A stretch of 64,000 nt of DNA from CAWACP01 sp963832965. GTDB lineage: Bacteria > Acidobacteriota > Terriglobia > Bryobacterales > Bryobacteraceae. The stretch covers positions 248,001 through 312,000 of the forward strand of contig CAWHVW010000005.1 in the NCBI GenBank assembly GCA_963832965.1, in the 5' to 3' direction. A model generated the notes under the pieces. The model was given only the letters and a program-made list of their open reading frames with translations, was not told the origin of the DNA and did not search any database. Shown here in pieces: positions 1-9,535 of this stretch. Both the position numbers and the translations under genes were made by a program. Each line of letters begins with the position of its first letter. Position 1 is the stretch's first letter.

Positions 1-2128
1 GGCGCGAGACTTCCACATTCGACATCACTTCAGCCATTGGGTGCACTTCATACAACGCGAGCCGCGGATCGATCCCGGTGCAGGCCGAGCGTAAAGTCTG
101 GATCATCTGTTCTGGCGGCACGACGGAACGAAGCGCGATATATCCACTGGCAGCGCTGGTGAGTGTCCCCGTAAACCTGGCGCCGTAGAGAGTGGCAGGC
201 TGCTGCGCGGGAATGTACCACTGGTCACTGCTCGGCTGATCGCGAGAACCCAGCTTCGTATCGGCGACAACGCCAACAACAGTGGCCCACGGCAATCCCT
301 TATGTGGGTTGCCGACGTGTACACGCTTGCCAACGGCCCGCTGACCGGGCCAGCAGTGGCGGGCCATGGACTGGTTTACGATCACGACCAGGGGCATGTC
401 CGGGCGGTCTTCCATGGTGAAGGCTCGGCCGTCGAGAAGGGGGATGCCCATGGTGCGAAAGTAGTCGCCGTAGGTAGTCGCGAACGGCGCGAATTTGAGT
501 TTCCAACCCTCCGCCGGCTCGCCATCGATGGTGTAGGTTGCCAGGCCTGAAAAACCAGGACCCGGCAGGCTGTTGGCGATGCCGGCTGCGACGATTCCCG
601 GCTTGCTTCCGATCCGGTCGATGAGAGTACGGTCGAAGGCGTCTACGGAGACTTCAGTGGCGTACTGCTTGAGGGGCAGTTGGAAGCCCGCGACGAGGAC
701 ATGGTCTGGCCGGAAGCCGGGATCCACCGCGCGCATCTTCTGGAAGCTGCGAAGGAAAACGCCGGAGAGGTTGAGCAGCACCAGGGCGACGGCGATCTCC
801 GATACGACCAGGGCTGAGCGTAGCCAGGTATGGCCAGCGGAACTTCTCCCGGTCCGGATGCCCACTGTGAGGCTTTGCGCCAGGTTGGTCCGCAAGGCTG
901 CGAACGCGGGCGAAAGGCTGCAGAGAGCGCCAGTTGTCAGCGACAACAGCAGAGCGAATGCGGCAACCCCTGCATCCATGGAGATGGAATTAACACGCGG
1001 CATGGACTCGGGCAGCAGGTGCAGGGTTGTCCGGATGGCGGCTGCGGCAAACGCCAGTCCCAGCAGCCCACCGCCAAGGCTCAACAGCAGACCTTCGAGC
1101 ACTGATTCACCAACGATTACGCTCGATGACGCACCCAGAGCCAGTCGTATCGCATATTCGCGGCGCTGGCGAATCGCTCTGACCAGTAGCAGACCGGCGA
1201 CATTGACACAAGCAATCACCAGGACGATCGAGACGGCCAGGAATAGGATGCGCAGCATCGGCCTGGCCTCCGCAACGGACTGCTCACGCAGCGGCGTTAC
1301 ATCACCACGGATGCGGATGGAAGACATGGCTGGGGGAAAACCGCTCATGATTTGCCGCGATACCCGGTTCGCATCTTCCGCACCCTGCTGCAAGGTGACG
1401 CCATCCTTAACGCGGGCGACCATCTGGTATCCCCAGAAGCCCATGTTCTGGACGGAGAGCTCGTCATCCGTCAGGCTCATGGGAACCCAGAGTTGGGATT
1501 GGTTGAGCTGTCCGGCCTGCAGGGGAAACTCAAAGCTGCGCGGCATCACGCCGATAATCGAATAAGGCTCGCGGTCGAGAACGATGGAACTGCCGAGAAT
1601 GTGAGGATCGCGGTGGTAGCGGTTCGCCCATAATGCATACCCTATGACGGCAAGCGGCTGATGGGCATCCTCTTCCCGTGGCGTAAAAACGCGTCCCAGG
1701 ATTGGCTGAACGCCAAGGGTTGCGAAGACGCCCGCGGTGAGGCGAGCGGCGCCGACTGTTTCCGGCATTGCGCCGCCGGAAAGCTCATAAGTGGAAGATA
1801 CGAAGGCGCCTGACGACGCAAAGGCCCGCGTGGCATTCGAATAGGCAGCGATCTCGCGGGCGGTGACGGGGGTGTTTGGGCCGTTTCCCAGGTGATCCCC
1901 CAACAGGACAAGGCGGTCAGGATTGTTGAAAGGGAGTGGCCGCAGAAGGATGCCTTCGACGAGGGAAAAAACCGCCGTGGTGGCGCCGATGCCAAGTGCC
2001 AGCGTGAGGACGACGGTCAGGGTGAAACCAGGCCTCGTGGTGAGTCGCCGTGTTAAGTACCGAGGATAGTGCAGCAAGGTCTGAATCGCCCGTGATCGCA
2101 GCGCGAACGATGCATCCAATGATCGCAT
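1..2128 (-). CDS. ADOP-family ABC transporter permease (MacB/FtsX-like), 3' end outside window
   Basis: The minus strand is open from an ATG at 2128 to the left edge (about 709 codons) with no stop. The N-terminus has a membrane segment at about residues 35-57 (RPGFTLTVVLTLALGIGATT) followed by AVFSLVEGILLRPLPF, the usual opening of acidobacterial duplicated orphan permeases. A MacB-type periplasmic core follows, then an FtsX-like membrane block (VIACVNVAGLLLVRAIRQRR) and a second core region; the last FtsX block lies beyond the edge. Such proteins are about 800 residues, belong to the inner membrane and usually lack a dedicated ATPase; substrates are unknown. No PadR-type regulator, often seen beside them, is visible. 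No strong ribosome site was found, so the start is moderately certain. Confidence 0.88.
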   Translation of the reverse strand, partial: MRSLDASFALRSRAIQTLLHYPRYLTRRLTTRPGFTLTVVLTLALGIGATTAVFSLVEGILLRPLPFNNPDRLVLLGDHLGNGPNTPVTAREIAAYSNATRAFASSGAFVSSTYELSGGAMPETVGAARLTAGVFATLGVQPILGRVFTPREEDAHQPLAVIGYALWANRYHRDPHILGSSIVLDREPYSIIGVMPRSFEFPLQAGQLNQSQLWVPMSLTDDELSVQNMGFWGYQMVARVKDGVTLQQGAEDANRVSRQIMSGFPPAMSSIRIRGDVTPLREQSVAEARPMLRILFLAVSIVLVIACVNVAGLLLVRAIRQRREYAIRLALGASSSVIVGESVLEGLLLSLGGGLLGLAFAAAAIRTTLHLLPESMPRVNSISMDAGVAAFALLLSLTTGALCSLSPAFAALRTNLAQSLTVGIRTGRSSAGHTWLRSALVVSEIAVALVLLNLSGVFLRSFQKMRAVDPGFRPDHVLVAGFQLPLKQYATEVSVDAFDRTLIDRIGSKPGIVAAGIANSLPGPGFSGLATYTIDGEPAEGWKLKFAPFATTYGDYFRTMGIPLLDGRAFTMEDRPDMPLVVIVNQSMARHCWPGQRAVGKRVHVGNPHKGLPWATVVGVVADTKLGSRDQPSSDQWYIPAQQPATLYGARFTGTLTSAASGYIALRSVVPPEQMIQTLRSACTGIDPRLALYEVHPMAEVMSNVEVSR

Positions 2129-2336
2129 GGGGCGGAGTGCATTTTCTGAGATGAAGGACTCCCAATGCGAGACGCAACCACAACCGAGGTCAGCGCGATC
2201 ATCGTTCTGTTTGGAGGCTGCTGGAGCCTGCGCCCAGAGAACAAAACGACCGCTGGCTGGCGATAACGCGCAATATCGTTGCATATCGTCGCGTCTCCCG
2301 CCGCCACGCCTACCGAGTCGACTGGTTTCACAGGCG

Positions 2337-3236
2337 TCAGCGCCAGAATTCGGTGAGCTGCTCGGCAAGGGCTCTGGCTTGGTCGTAACCGGCTCTGGCG
2401 GCGGGCGGACGCGTCGACGGATCCATCATATTGACGCCAACGCCGAGTGCGTTTTGAGAGTTGCTATCCGGGAAGATGGTTTCGACCCTGCTCCCACGTG
2501 CGCGTAGCTCGTCGGCCTGCGTTGCGAGATGGGTGCCCCAGTCCAACGGGTGCCGTGATCTGCCGCCGAGTGGTGACAGTACCAGCACCCGCGCGTATCC
2601 GGCTGCCAGATCGGCGTTCTCGTTGGCTCGGTAGCCGCCGTCGATGTAGCGGCGCCCGCCGACAGTGTAGGGAGGGACGCCGAAGCCATTGGCGCAGCTG
2701 GCGGCGACGGCGTCCGCCAGTTCGACTCCGCTGTGACGGTCGAAGACGACCGGTTCACCGGTATGGGCATCGACAGCCACGATGAGCATCGGTTGTTGCG
2801 GCCAGCGCTGGCTGGGCAGCCGAGCGGCCACCGTGGCGCGCCACTGCGCTTGCGCCGAGCCGTCGGATGCCGCATCCATTTCGAGCGCCGCGGCACCCAT
2901 TCTGCGGCGCATCTCGGCCGCATCCTTAGCGGCGGCGATGATCGCGCCTGTCCTCTCCATATGGTTCGCCGCCGGCCCAATCGGAACACGTCCAGCGTCG
3001 GATCGGGCCGGACCTGTCCGTGGCTGGGGCACAGCGGCAAGGATGGTGGCAAGCAGTTCGGTCGGGCGGGTAGTGCTGGTTATCTGAGCCGCCACCGTCG
3101 ATCCGGCCGACGTCCCGATGATCAGATCGGCCTGGGTCACATCCAACCCGGCGTCAAACAGGCCGCTGATGACGCCGATCGCCCAGGCATTGCCTGACGC
3201 TCCGCCACCACCAAGGACCAACGCGCGCTTGCTCAT
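2337..3236 (-). CDS. Patatin-like phospholipase family protein
   Basis: A 299-residue protein with the patatin catalytic layout: glycine-rich oxyanion loop GGGGASGN near residues 9-16, nucleophile elbow GTSAG (Ser43), and the DGG motif (YIDGGYRANEN) near two thirds of the length supplying the catalytic Asp. Family members are Ser-Asp dyad acyl hydrolases acting on lipids; no signal peptide or membrane segment is seen, so it is probably cytosolic. The ATG at 3236 is preferred over an upstream in-frame TTG at 3254. Its style resembles actinobacterial proteins and it sits in a patch with other broken or foreign-looking genes, suggesting transfer; that origin is inference. No partner gene is evident. 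Confidence 0.88.
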   Translation of the reverse strand: MSKRALVLGGGGASGNAWAIGVISGLFDAGLDVTQADLIIGTSAGSTVAAQITSTTRPTELLATILAAVPQPRTGPARSDAGRVPIGPAANHMERTGAIIAAAKDAAEMRRRMGAAALEMDAASDGSAQAQWRATVAARLPSQRWPQQPMLIVAVDAHTGEPVVFDRHSGVELADAVAASCANGFGVPPYTVGGRRYIDGGYRANENADLAAGYARVLVLSPLGGRSRHPLDWGTHLATQADELRARGSRVETIFPDSNSQNALGVGVNMMDPSTRPPAARAGYDQARALAEQLTEFWR

Positions 3237-3471
3237 GACCGGCACTCTACGCAACCGCGAGGTGGGTGAATGCGTTTATGCGCAGCGGTCAAGTGAAACC
3301 CGTGCTTGCTGATGTCGTCCAGGCAAACACTCACATCAGCGCCTTGACAGGGTTCGGCGTGATGCAGCTCTATCGTCTTGAAGATTGGCCTTCACTCAAT
3401 CATTCTCCCTTACTCAAGACAGGCGCTCCCCCATTTCGTCCGAAGAACGCGATCCAGCCGAAGTGGTCCGT

Positions 3472-3633
3472 CTACGCCGGCCAGCTACCGATGACCCGGG
3501 ATATCGGGGTCACCCCGTCGAACTGCGGCACCTCACCCTTCTCGTACAGGTAGCCCAGCAGGTTGTCGAACGAGCCGTTCTCGAACATCATCACGACCGG
3601 GTGCTCGAATTGAGCGAGATCGGGCTGTCCCAT
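3472..3633 (-). pseudogene. N-terminal fragment of a phosphoesterase-family (phospholipase C-like) gene
   Basis: A 53-codon minus-strand frame starting at 3633 reads HPVVMMFENGSFDNLLGYLY, which matches the opening of PF04185 phosphoesterases (phospholipase C / acid phosphatase type, normally FEHIVVLMFENRSFDNLLGYLY-like). It ends at a TAG at 3472, although intact members run for 400 or more residues. The canonical Arg in ENRSFD is Gly here. No continuation was recognised in the 235 bases between this stop and the patatin gene. I read it as a gene remnant rather than a functional small protein. Confidence 0.7.
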
Positions 3634-3679
3634 GGAATCCCCCACTCATTTCGTTTCAACTATATAATCATGCTGACTT

Positions 3680-4240
3680 ATGGCGAACCTTAACACATCC
3701 CCGGCGCCGCAGCGTTGCGGCATCTGGGTCCTGGGCACCTTGCCCGTGGCGTGCACCGTCGTCGTTGCGATCAACGCACTCTACATCCTGCTGGTCACGA
3801 TCGGGAACATCGCTGACTACCGAACGAATTTCGACTTTGTCGAGCATGTGTTGTCGATGGACACCACGAACTTCGGCGGTCAACCCGGTGTTGGCCTCGA
3901 CAAAAATGTCTTGTGGCGGGCGATCACCAATCCGGCCATTCAAGACGCCGCCTACATCGGCGTGATCGTCTGGGAGTCCGTCACCTCGATCGTCCTGCTC
4001 TCGGCGGTTTACCTGTGGCTGGCGGCGCGAAGGACACGCAGGTTCGACAATGCCAGGCGAATGTCCACGATTGGCCTGCTGATGATCATCACTTTGTTCA
4101 TGGGCGGCTTCCTGACCGTCGGGGGCGAGTGGTTCGAGATGTGGCGATCGGTCGCGTGGAACGGCAACGACCCCGCCTTCCGGAACTCGGTGCTCGCCCT
4201 GTTCGGCGTCGTGCTCTGTCACATCCCGTTCCCGGAGTAG
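3680..4240 (+). CDS. DUF2165 family small integral membrane protein
   Basis: A 186-residue protein with about four hydrophobic helices, at roughly residues 15-42, 90-112, 128-150 and 165-180. The third helix is followed by VGGEWFEMWRSVAWNGNDPAF, which resembles the conserved GGEWFxMW region of DUF2165 (predicted small integral membrane proteins). Function is unknown. It follows an AT-rich stretch (around 3655-3675) unlike the GC-rich neighbourhood and lies in the patch of transferred-looking genes beside tRNA-Val. The ATG at 3680 is the first in frame. Confidence 0.72.
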   Translation: MANLNTSPAPQRCGIWVLGTLPVACTVVVAINALYILLVTIGNIADYRTNFDFVEHVLSMDTTNFGGQPGVGLDKNVLWRAITNPAIQDAAYIGVIVWESVTSIVLLSAVYLWLAARRTRRFDNARRMSTIGLLMIITLFMGGFLTVGGEWFEMWRSVAWNGNDPAFRNSVLALFGVVLCHIPFPE

Positions 4241-4374
4241 CTGTCCCCGCCGAAAAGTCCGGTCTTGTTTCGACAGTTATTGATTCCAAATAGTGTTATG
4301 TGGGCGAGGTTGTCTCTTTAGAGTTCCTTGAGCATGACATGAAAGGACATGCCGGTCACAATAGCTACTAAGGA

Positions 4375-4896
4375 TTGGCGAGGCTTATGGTAGGTCTGGC
4401 CTCGACAACCCCAAGACGGCCGGAAGCACGCTTCCGTTTACCTGCCGCCGGAATTACAGAGGGAACTCGAGGAGTGGAAGCGCTGGTGCGGCGACATCTC
4501 GCCCGAGGCTTGGGTCTTCACATCAAAACGCGGGATCCCATCAAATACGACAACTACTTCAAGCGGGTGCTGCAACCCGCTGCGAAGGCAGTCGGCGTCG
4601 GAGAGATCACGCACCAGATGCTGCGCAGGAGTTTCAGCACGGTTGCGGTTGACAGTGACGCCCCGCCTAAGGATATCCAGCACCAGATGCGGCGTAGGCA
4701 AGCCAGCATTAGCTTGCACTGCGCCAAATCGATTCCAATGATTCCAATGTCGGTGAAGGAGGAGGTCGACAAGCTCGCTCCGAAACTCTGGCGGACACCG
4801 CCGCAGCCGACCAGGAGATCGGGGCAATTCCAAAGTCCGGCGTGCGATCAGCAGGCGAAGAAAACGGTGCGGCGGAAGAAAATGCCTGTGGTTTAA
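4375..4896 (+). pseudogene. Frameshifted tyrosine recombinase (phage-type integrase) remnant
   Basis: Two frames join into an integrase C-terminal half. One frame, about 4415-4530, reads SVYLPPELQRELEEWKRW and then PEAWVFTSKRG; the other continues from about 4533 with DPIKYDNYFKRVLQPAAKA and ITHQMLRRSFST, the HxLRR-type box of tyrosine recombinases, then a final segment SVKEEVDKLA. The switch lies near 4527-4535, so a small indel broke the gene. A 9-bp tandem copy (attccaatg) near 4731-4748 disturbs the region where the catalytic Tyr would be. The N-terminal domain is missing and an in-frame stop lies just upstream. It is 60 bp from tRNA-Val, a common integration target, which supports a decayed island. 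Confidence 0.75.
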
Positions 4897-4958
4897 CTGG
4901 TCCGGCATCGGGGCTTGCCCCCGTTGTTGGCGTAGAGCCTACCTTGTTTTCAGGGTAA

Positions 4959-5035
4959 TGGTGGGCGCGGCAGGACTCGAACCTGCGACCTCCTGCGTGT
5001 GAAGCAGGCGCTCTAACCAACTGAGCTACGCGCCC
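4959..5035 (-). tRNA. tRNA-Val (anticodon CAC)
   Basis: The minus strand folds as a full 77-nt tRNA: acceptor GGGCGCG paired with CGCGCCC, D-arm GCTCAGTTGGTTAGAGC, anticodon stem CCTGC/GCAGG around loop TTCACAC (anticodon CAC, reading GTG), T-arm GCAGGTTCGAGTCCTGC, and an encoded CCA at 4959-4961. It adjoins the integrase remnant. Confidence 0.97.
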
Positions 5036-5062
5036 GACGGCGGGGTAAAACTCAGTTTATCA

Positions 5063-5719
5063 CTACGGTTCCACGATGTTGTTGCGCACCGCGTAGCGCA
5101 CCAGCTCGCCGATGGAGTGCAGGTCCAGCTTGTTCATGATGTTGGTGCGGTGCGTTTCCGCTGTCTTCACGCTGATGTTGAGCGCTGCCGCCACCTCTTT
5201 ATTGCTCTTGCCCTCGGCGAGCAACTGGACGATTTCCCGCTCTCGCGCCGTCAGCCGGCTGCGCTGCGTCGCGCCGACCAGCGGCCGTTCCGCCCCTTGC
5301 AGATAGGCCGACAGCAACATGTCGGAGATCCGCGGCGAGAAGAATGTCCGATGCTGCAGAAGCGCTTCCACCGCTGATACCAGATCGCGACCCGCGTCGC
5401 TCTTCAGGACATAGCCGCGCGCGCCCGCATCCAGCACATCGCGCACCATCTGCTCGGTCTCGTGCATGGTCAGGATCAGCACCTGCGTCTGGGGGCTGCT
5501 ACGGGCGATGCTCCGCGTGGCCTCCAGGCCGTTCATTTCCGGCATGCCAACGTCCAGCACGGCCACGTTCGGTTGCAGCTCTCGCACCCGCTCGCAGGCC
5601 TCCCGGCCGCTCGATGCCTCGGCCACCACTTCCCATCCCGGCTGCGCCTCCAAGAGGGACTTCAGGCCACGCCTCACGATCTCATGGTCATCCGCGACTA
5701 GAATGCGCACTTGTACCAC
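5063..5719 (-). CDS. NarL/LuxR-family response regulator
   Basis: A 218-residue two-domain regulator. The receiver domain (about 1-125) has the acidic pair D10-D11, phospho-acceptor D56 (VLDVGMPEMNG), T84 and K106 (YVLKSDAG). A LuxR-type helix-turn-helix (about 150-212) carries LTAREREIVQLLAEGKSNKE and VKTAETHRTNIMNKL. It should bind DNA after phosphorylation by a histidine kinase, but no kinase gene is beside it, so its signal is unknown. The frame opens with GTG at 5719; a second GTG three codons in (5710) is also possible. It diverges from the AI-2E family transporter gene, with 94 bp between starts. Confidence 0.94.
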   Translation of the reverse strand: MVQVRILVADDHEIVRRGLKSLLEAQPGWEVVAEASSGREACERVRELQPNVAVLDVGMPEMNGLEATRSIARSSPQTQVLILTMHETEQMVRDVLDAGARGYVLKSDAGRDLVSAVEALLQHRTFFSPRISDMLLSAYLQGAERPLVGATQRSRLTAREREIVQLLAEGKSNKEVAAALNISVKTAETHRTNIMNKLDLHSIGELVRYAVRNNIVEP

Positions 5720-5813
5720 CCAATCTGTCCCCTACACGCACAATACAGGCAGACATGAGGTTCTGGCAAGTAGACACATCCCGGCCGCGTCCTGTTTCAA
5801 GTTATTCTTGGTC

Positions 5814-6875
5814 ATGCTAGGGATCGACCCGAAGGCCGCCCGGGCGGCCTGGACGGTCTTCTTTATCGCGCTGCTGGCGGTCACCGCGTACCTTATTCGC
5901 GAGACCCTGATGGTCTTCGCGGTAGCGCTCTTTCTTGCCTACATGCTGGCGCCGCTGGTCGACTTCGTCCAACGGTTCACCCGTTCGCGCCTTACGGGCA
6001 CGCCGGCCCTGGCGGTGGTCTATCTGGTGCTGATCTGCGTGCTGGTGGGGCTTAGCGTGACCATTGGCTCCCGGATCGCCGACGAAGCCTCCATCCTGGC
6101 GGAGAGGTTGCCTGCTTTGGTGCACAACGCCGCCTGGACGACCGGAATTCCTTTGCCCGGCTGGCTGGAGCCCGAGCGCAACGCTATTGGCAACTGGTTG
6201 CAGCAGGCCGCCGGGAACGGCGGCAGCAATCTTCTGCCCTACCTGAGGGCCGCGGGAATGCAGGTGTTTTCCGGAGCACGCTACGTCTTGTATGCCGTGA
6301 TGATTCCCATCCTTTCGTTCTTTTTTCTGAAAGACGGACTGGTCATCATCGCAAGCTTGCTGGCGGCGATTCAGGACGCCGATAAACGGCAGGTGGTGCG
6401 AGACATCCTGGACGACATCAGTCTGTTACTGGGACATTATATTCGCGCGCTGGTAATTCTCTCTTTCTGCACGTTTGCCGCATACTCCATATTCCTGTCC
6501 TTCACTGGAGCGCCCTACGCGGTCCTGCTGGCCGGTCTGGCGGCCGTTTTCGAATTGATCCCGGTTCTGGGGCCTGCCTCCGCCGGGTTCCTGACGGTGT
6601 TCGTGGCCGGCTTCAGCGGGTACACGCATGTCTGGTGGTTCGTCATCTTCTGGGTGCTGTGCCGGCTGTTCCAGGATTACGTGGTCTCGCCGTTGCTCAT
6701 GGGCGCCGGGGTCAAGTTGAACCCGCTGCTGGTCCTGTTTGGAGTGCTGGCGGGCGAGCAGATCGCGGGCGTCGCGGGCATGTTCTTCTCCGTGCCCGTG
6801 ATTGCCATCCTGCGCGTCGTGTACGCGCGCCTGGGGCATCGAAATCGCCTGACTACTTCGCATTCGGTAGAATGA
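5814..6875 (+). CDS. AI-2E family transporter (PerM/YdiK-like)
   Basis: A 353-residue polytopic inner-membrane protein with paired N-terminal helices (TVFFIALLAVTAYLIRETLM, then a second helix ending in AYMLAPLVDF), an amphipathic middle, and further helices after residue 140. The central IPILSFFFLKD and the later FELIPVLGPASAGF and GVLAGEQIAGVAGMFF stretches are typical of PF01594. Members export small molecules or, in some bacteria, AI-2 or Na+; the name does not prove a role in quorum sensing. The open frame runs much further upstream, but ATG at 5814 begins right at the family's usual N-terminus and is chosen. Confidence 0.9.
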   Translation: MLGIDPKAARAAWTVFFIALLAVTAYLIRETLMVFAVALFLAYMLAPLVDFVQRFTRSRLTGTPALAVVYLVLICVLVGLSVTIGSRIADEASILAERLPALVHNAAWTTGIPLPGWLEPERNAIGNWLQQAAGNGGSNLLPYLRAAGMQVFSGARYVLYAVMIPILSFFFLKDGLVIIASLLAAIQDADKRQVVRDILDDISLLLGHYIRALVILSFCTFAAYSIFLSFTGAPYAVLLAGLAAVFELIPVLGPASAGFLTVFVAGFSGYTHVWWFVIFWVLCRLFQDYVVSPLLMGAGVKLNPLLVLFGVLAGEQIAGVAGMFFSVPVIAILRVVYARLGHRNRLTTSHSVE

Positions 6876-6922
6876 GAATCTAGCGACCCGTCAGCGCCAT
6901 AACAGGAGAAGAAGGAACTCAG

Positions 6923-8044
6923 ATGCCCATCAGTGGAGCAGGTCTTGAAGGCGTAGTCGCCACCGAATCCGGGATTTGTTACATCGACGGAGACCTCGGT
7001 TACCTGAGTTATCGGGGCTTCAACATCCACACTCTCGCCGACAATGCCACCTTCGAGGAAGTCATCTGGCTTCTGTGGAACGGGACGCTTCCCACGCAAG
7101 CCGAGCTGGAATTATTGAAGGCCGCCCTGATTCACTACCGGCCCATTCCCAGGGAAGTAACGAAATTCCTGGGCGCCGTGCCCGCCGCTCCGCCGATGGA
7201 CGTGTTGCGCACCGCGGTGTCCATGCTGGGCTTGTATGACCCGCAGGTTCGCGATAACTCCATTCAGGCGAATCAGGAGAAGGCACGCAAACTGATGGCG
7301 CAGACCGCCACCATCGTGACTACCTTCGACCGGCTGAGGAACGGCAGAGAGGTCATCGAGGGCGATCCGGAGCTGGGACTCGCCGCCAATTTCCTGTATA
7401 CGCTCACTGGCCGGAAGCCGGACGAGGTGATGGAGCGGGCCTTTGATGTAGCCCTCACCCTGCATGCCGATCACGAATTGAACGCATCCACGTTTGCCGC
7501 GCGCGTGACCGCCGCGACGCTCTCCGATATCTATTCGGCCGCGACGTCGGCGATTGGCGCGCTCAAAGGGCCGTTGCACGGCGGAGCGAACGAAGATGTC
7601 ATCCGCATGCTGCTGGCCACCGAGGACGTGGACACGGCTCTCGAAGCCATTCGCAACCGGCTGGCTTTGAAGGTCAAAATCCCCGGGTTTGGCCACCGTG
7701 TCTATCACACCGAAGACCCCCGTGCCACCCACCTGCGCGTACTTTCTGAAGAATTGGGCAACCGCACCGGCCACGCGCAACTCTACAAGACATCCAAGGC
7801 CATCGAAGCAACCGTGAAGGAGATGAAGGGGCTGAACGCCAACGTGGACTTCTATTCCGCCTCCGCGTATTACTCGTTGGGGATTCCCATCGATCTGTTC
7901 ACGCCCATTTTCGCGGTGAGCCGAATGGCCGGGTGGACTGCGCACATTCTCGAGCAGTACCAGAACAACCGTCTCATCCGTCCCCGTGCGGAATACGTCG
8001 GCAAGGCGCTCGATCAGGCCTGGGTGCCGATCGGCCAACGCTGA
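6923..8044 (+). CDS. gltA: Citrate synthase (citrate/2-methylcitrate synthase family)
   Basis: A 373-residue short-type citrate synthase, which condenses oxaloacetate with acetyl-CoA in the TCA cycle. Signature regions are present: HADHELNASTFAAR, the first catalytic His in GPLHGGANEDVIRML, the oxaloacetate-site GFGHRVY, the catalytic Asp in NVDFYSASAYYSLGIP, and RPRAEYVG near the C-terminus. The length fits the Gram-positive/archaeal type (about 370) rather than the 430-residue E. coli type. A purine-rich ribosome site (aggagaagaaggaa) lies just upstream of the ATG. Methylcitrate synthase activity cannot be excluded from sequence alone, but no prp genes are adjacent. Confidence 0.95.
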   Translation: MPISGAGLEGVVATESGICYIDGDLGYLSYRGFNIHTLADNATFEEVIWLLWNGTLPTQAELELLKAALIHYRPIPREVTKFLGAVPAAPPMDVLRTAVSMLGLYDPQVRDNSIQANQEKARKLMAQTATIVTTFDRLRNGREVIEGDPELGLAANFLYTLTGRKPDEVMERAFDVALTLHADHELNASTFAARVTAATLSDIYSAATSAIGALKGPLHGGANEDVIRMLLATEDVDTALEAIRNRLALKVKIPGFGHRVYHTEDPRATHLRVLSEELGNRTGHAQLYKTSKAIEATVKEMKGLNANVDFYSASAYYSLGIPIDLFTPIFAVSRMAGWTAHILEQYQNNRLIRPRAEYVGKALDQAWVPIGQR

Positions 8045-8128
8045 AGAAGATTTAGGTTTCCGAGCCGCGCGTGTGAACAAGCGGTTTTCAAAATGTCTCA
8101 TCGCATTAAATTGGGTGATCGCTAAGTC

Positions 8129-9424
8129 ATGTACGATCTTTCGTTCTTTCGTTCCAACCTCGACGCCATCGCGCGCCGGCTCGCGGATCGTGGCTACACC
8201 CTCGACCTCGAAGCGTTTCGCGCACTGGACGCCGAGCGCCGCGCGGCGGTCACCGAATCCGAGCAACTGAAGGCGCAGCGCAATTCCGCCAGCAGCGAAA
8301 TCGCGAAATTAAAGCGCAAGGGCGTGGACACTACAGAGGCGCAGCAACGCGTGCGCGACATGGCCGAACGGATGACGGCGCTGGAAGAACGGGTCAGGGA
8401 ACTCGAAGAGAAATTTCGGAACATGCTGGCCTCCGTGCCGAATACGCCTCACGAGTCGGTTCCGGCAGGAAAGAGCGCCGAGGATAACGTCGAGGTGCGG
8501 CGCTGGGGAACTCCGCCACAGTTCGATTTCGAGCCGAAAGCCCACTGGGACCTCGGTCCCGCCCTGGGCATTCTGGACCTGGAACGGGCGGCCAAAGTCA
8601 CCGGTGCGCGGTTTGCCGTGTACTGGGGCATCGGGGCCCGGCTGGAACGAGCGCTGATCAACTTCATGCTCGACGTGCACACGCGCGAGCATGGTTATAC
8701 CGAAGTGTTGCCGCCGTTTCTGATCAACTCAGCCAGCCTTTTCGGCACCGGCCAGTTGCCCAGGTTCGCCGAGGATCTGTTTAAGTGCGAAGGCACGGAT
8801 TTCTGGCTCGCGCCAACCGCCGAGGTCCCAGTAACCAACCTGTTCCGCAATGAGACCCTTGACGCCGACAGCCTGCCCATCAGGCTGACTGCCTATACGC
8901 CCTGCTTCCGCAGCGAGGCGGGATCCCATGGCCGCGACGTGCGCGGCATTATCCGCCAGCACCAGTTCCAAAAGGTGGAGCTGGTGAAGTTCACGCGGCC
9001 CGAACAAAGCTACGAAGAGTTGGAGAAGCTGACCGCCGACGCCGAAGATATTCTCAAACGTCTGGGATTGCCATTCCGAACGGTGGTGCTCTCGACCGGC
9101 GACATGGGATTCTCGTCGGCGAAGACTTACGATATCGAGGTCTGGCTTCCGGGTCAGAATGGCTATAAGGAAATCTCTTCGTGCTCCAATTTCGAAGCGT
9201 TCCAGGCGCGGCGGGCCGCCATTCGCATGAAGCCGGCTAAAGGGAAACCGGAGCCCGTTCATACGCTGAACGGCAGTGGTCTCGCTGTGGGCCGCACCTG
9301 GCTGGCTATCGTCGAGAATTACCAGCAAAAAGACGGCAGCGTGGTGGTTCCCGAGGCCCTGCGCCCCTATGTGTGCGCCGAGCGGATCGAACCGCAATCA
9401 CAACCATTTTCCGTAAGCCGCTGA
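8129..9424 (+). CDS. serS: Seryl-tRNA synthetase
   Basis: A 431-residue class II synthetase that charges tRNA-Ser. The N-terminal coiled-coil arm spans about residues 30-105 (heptad-rich, Glu/Arg/Leu). The catalytic core has motif 2 around TPCFRSEAGSHGRDVRGIIR and motif 3 at NGSGLAVGRTWLAIVEN, and TAEVPVTNLFRNE for serine/ATP binding. The length is normal. It follows citrate synthase by 84 bp on the same strand with no obvious terminator, so co-transcription is possible. Confidence 0.97.
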   Translation: MYDLSFFRSNLDAIARRLADRGYTLDLEAFRALDAERRAAVTESEQLKAQRNSASSEIAKLKRKGVDTTEAQQRVRDMAERMTALEERVRELEEKFRNMLASVPNTPHESVPAGKSAEDNVEVRRWGTPPQFDFEPKAHWDLGPALGILDLERAAKVTGARFAVYWGIGARLERALINFMLDVHTREHGYTEVLPPFLINSASLFGTGQLPRFAEDLFKCEGTDFWLAPTAEVPVTNLFRNETLDADSLPIRLTAYTPCFRSEAGSHGRDVRGIIRQHQFQKVELVKFTRPEQSYEELEKLTADAEDILKRLGLPFRTVVLSTGDMGFSSAKTYDIEVWLPGQNGYKEISSCSNFEAFQARRAAIRMKPAKGKPEPVHTLNGSGLAVGRTWLAIVENYQQKDGSVVVPEALRPYVCAERIEPQSQPFSVSR

Positions 9425-9535
9425 ACCACTGGAATCCTCGTATTTCGAATGGTATGCAGGTGGCGGGAGCTTCGCGCCCGGAGCCGGCGATCGCACCCCC
9501 TCCGATTACACTGGTGCCGTCCAGGAGGGTCTTCG

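Noticed and set aside
573..1565. 330-codon open frame on the plus strand
   Set aside because: It mirrors the ADOP permease on the minus strand; its translation is Arg/Ser-rich with no domain, while the minus frame gives clear family motifs.
7112..8266. 384-codon minus-strand frame opposite citrate synthase and serS
   Set aside because: Antisense shadow of two conserved genes in high-GC DNA.
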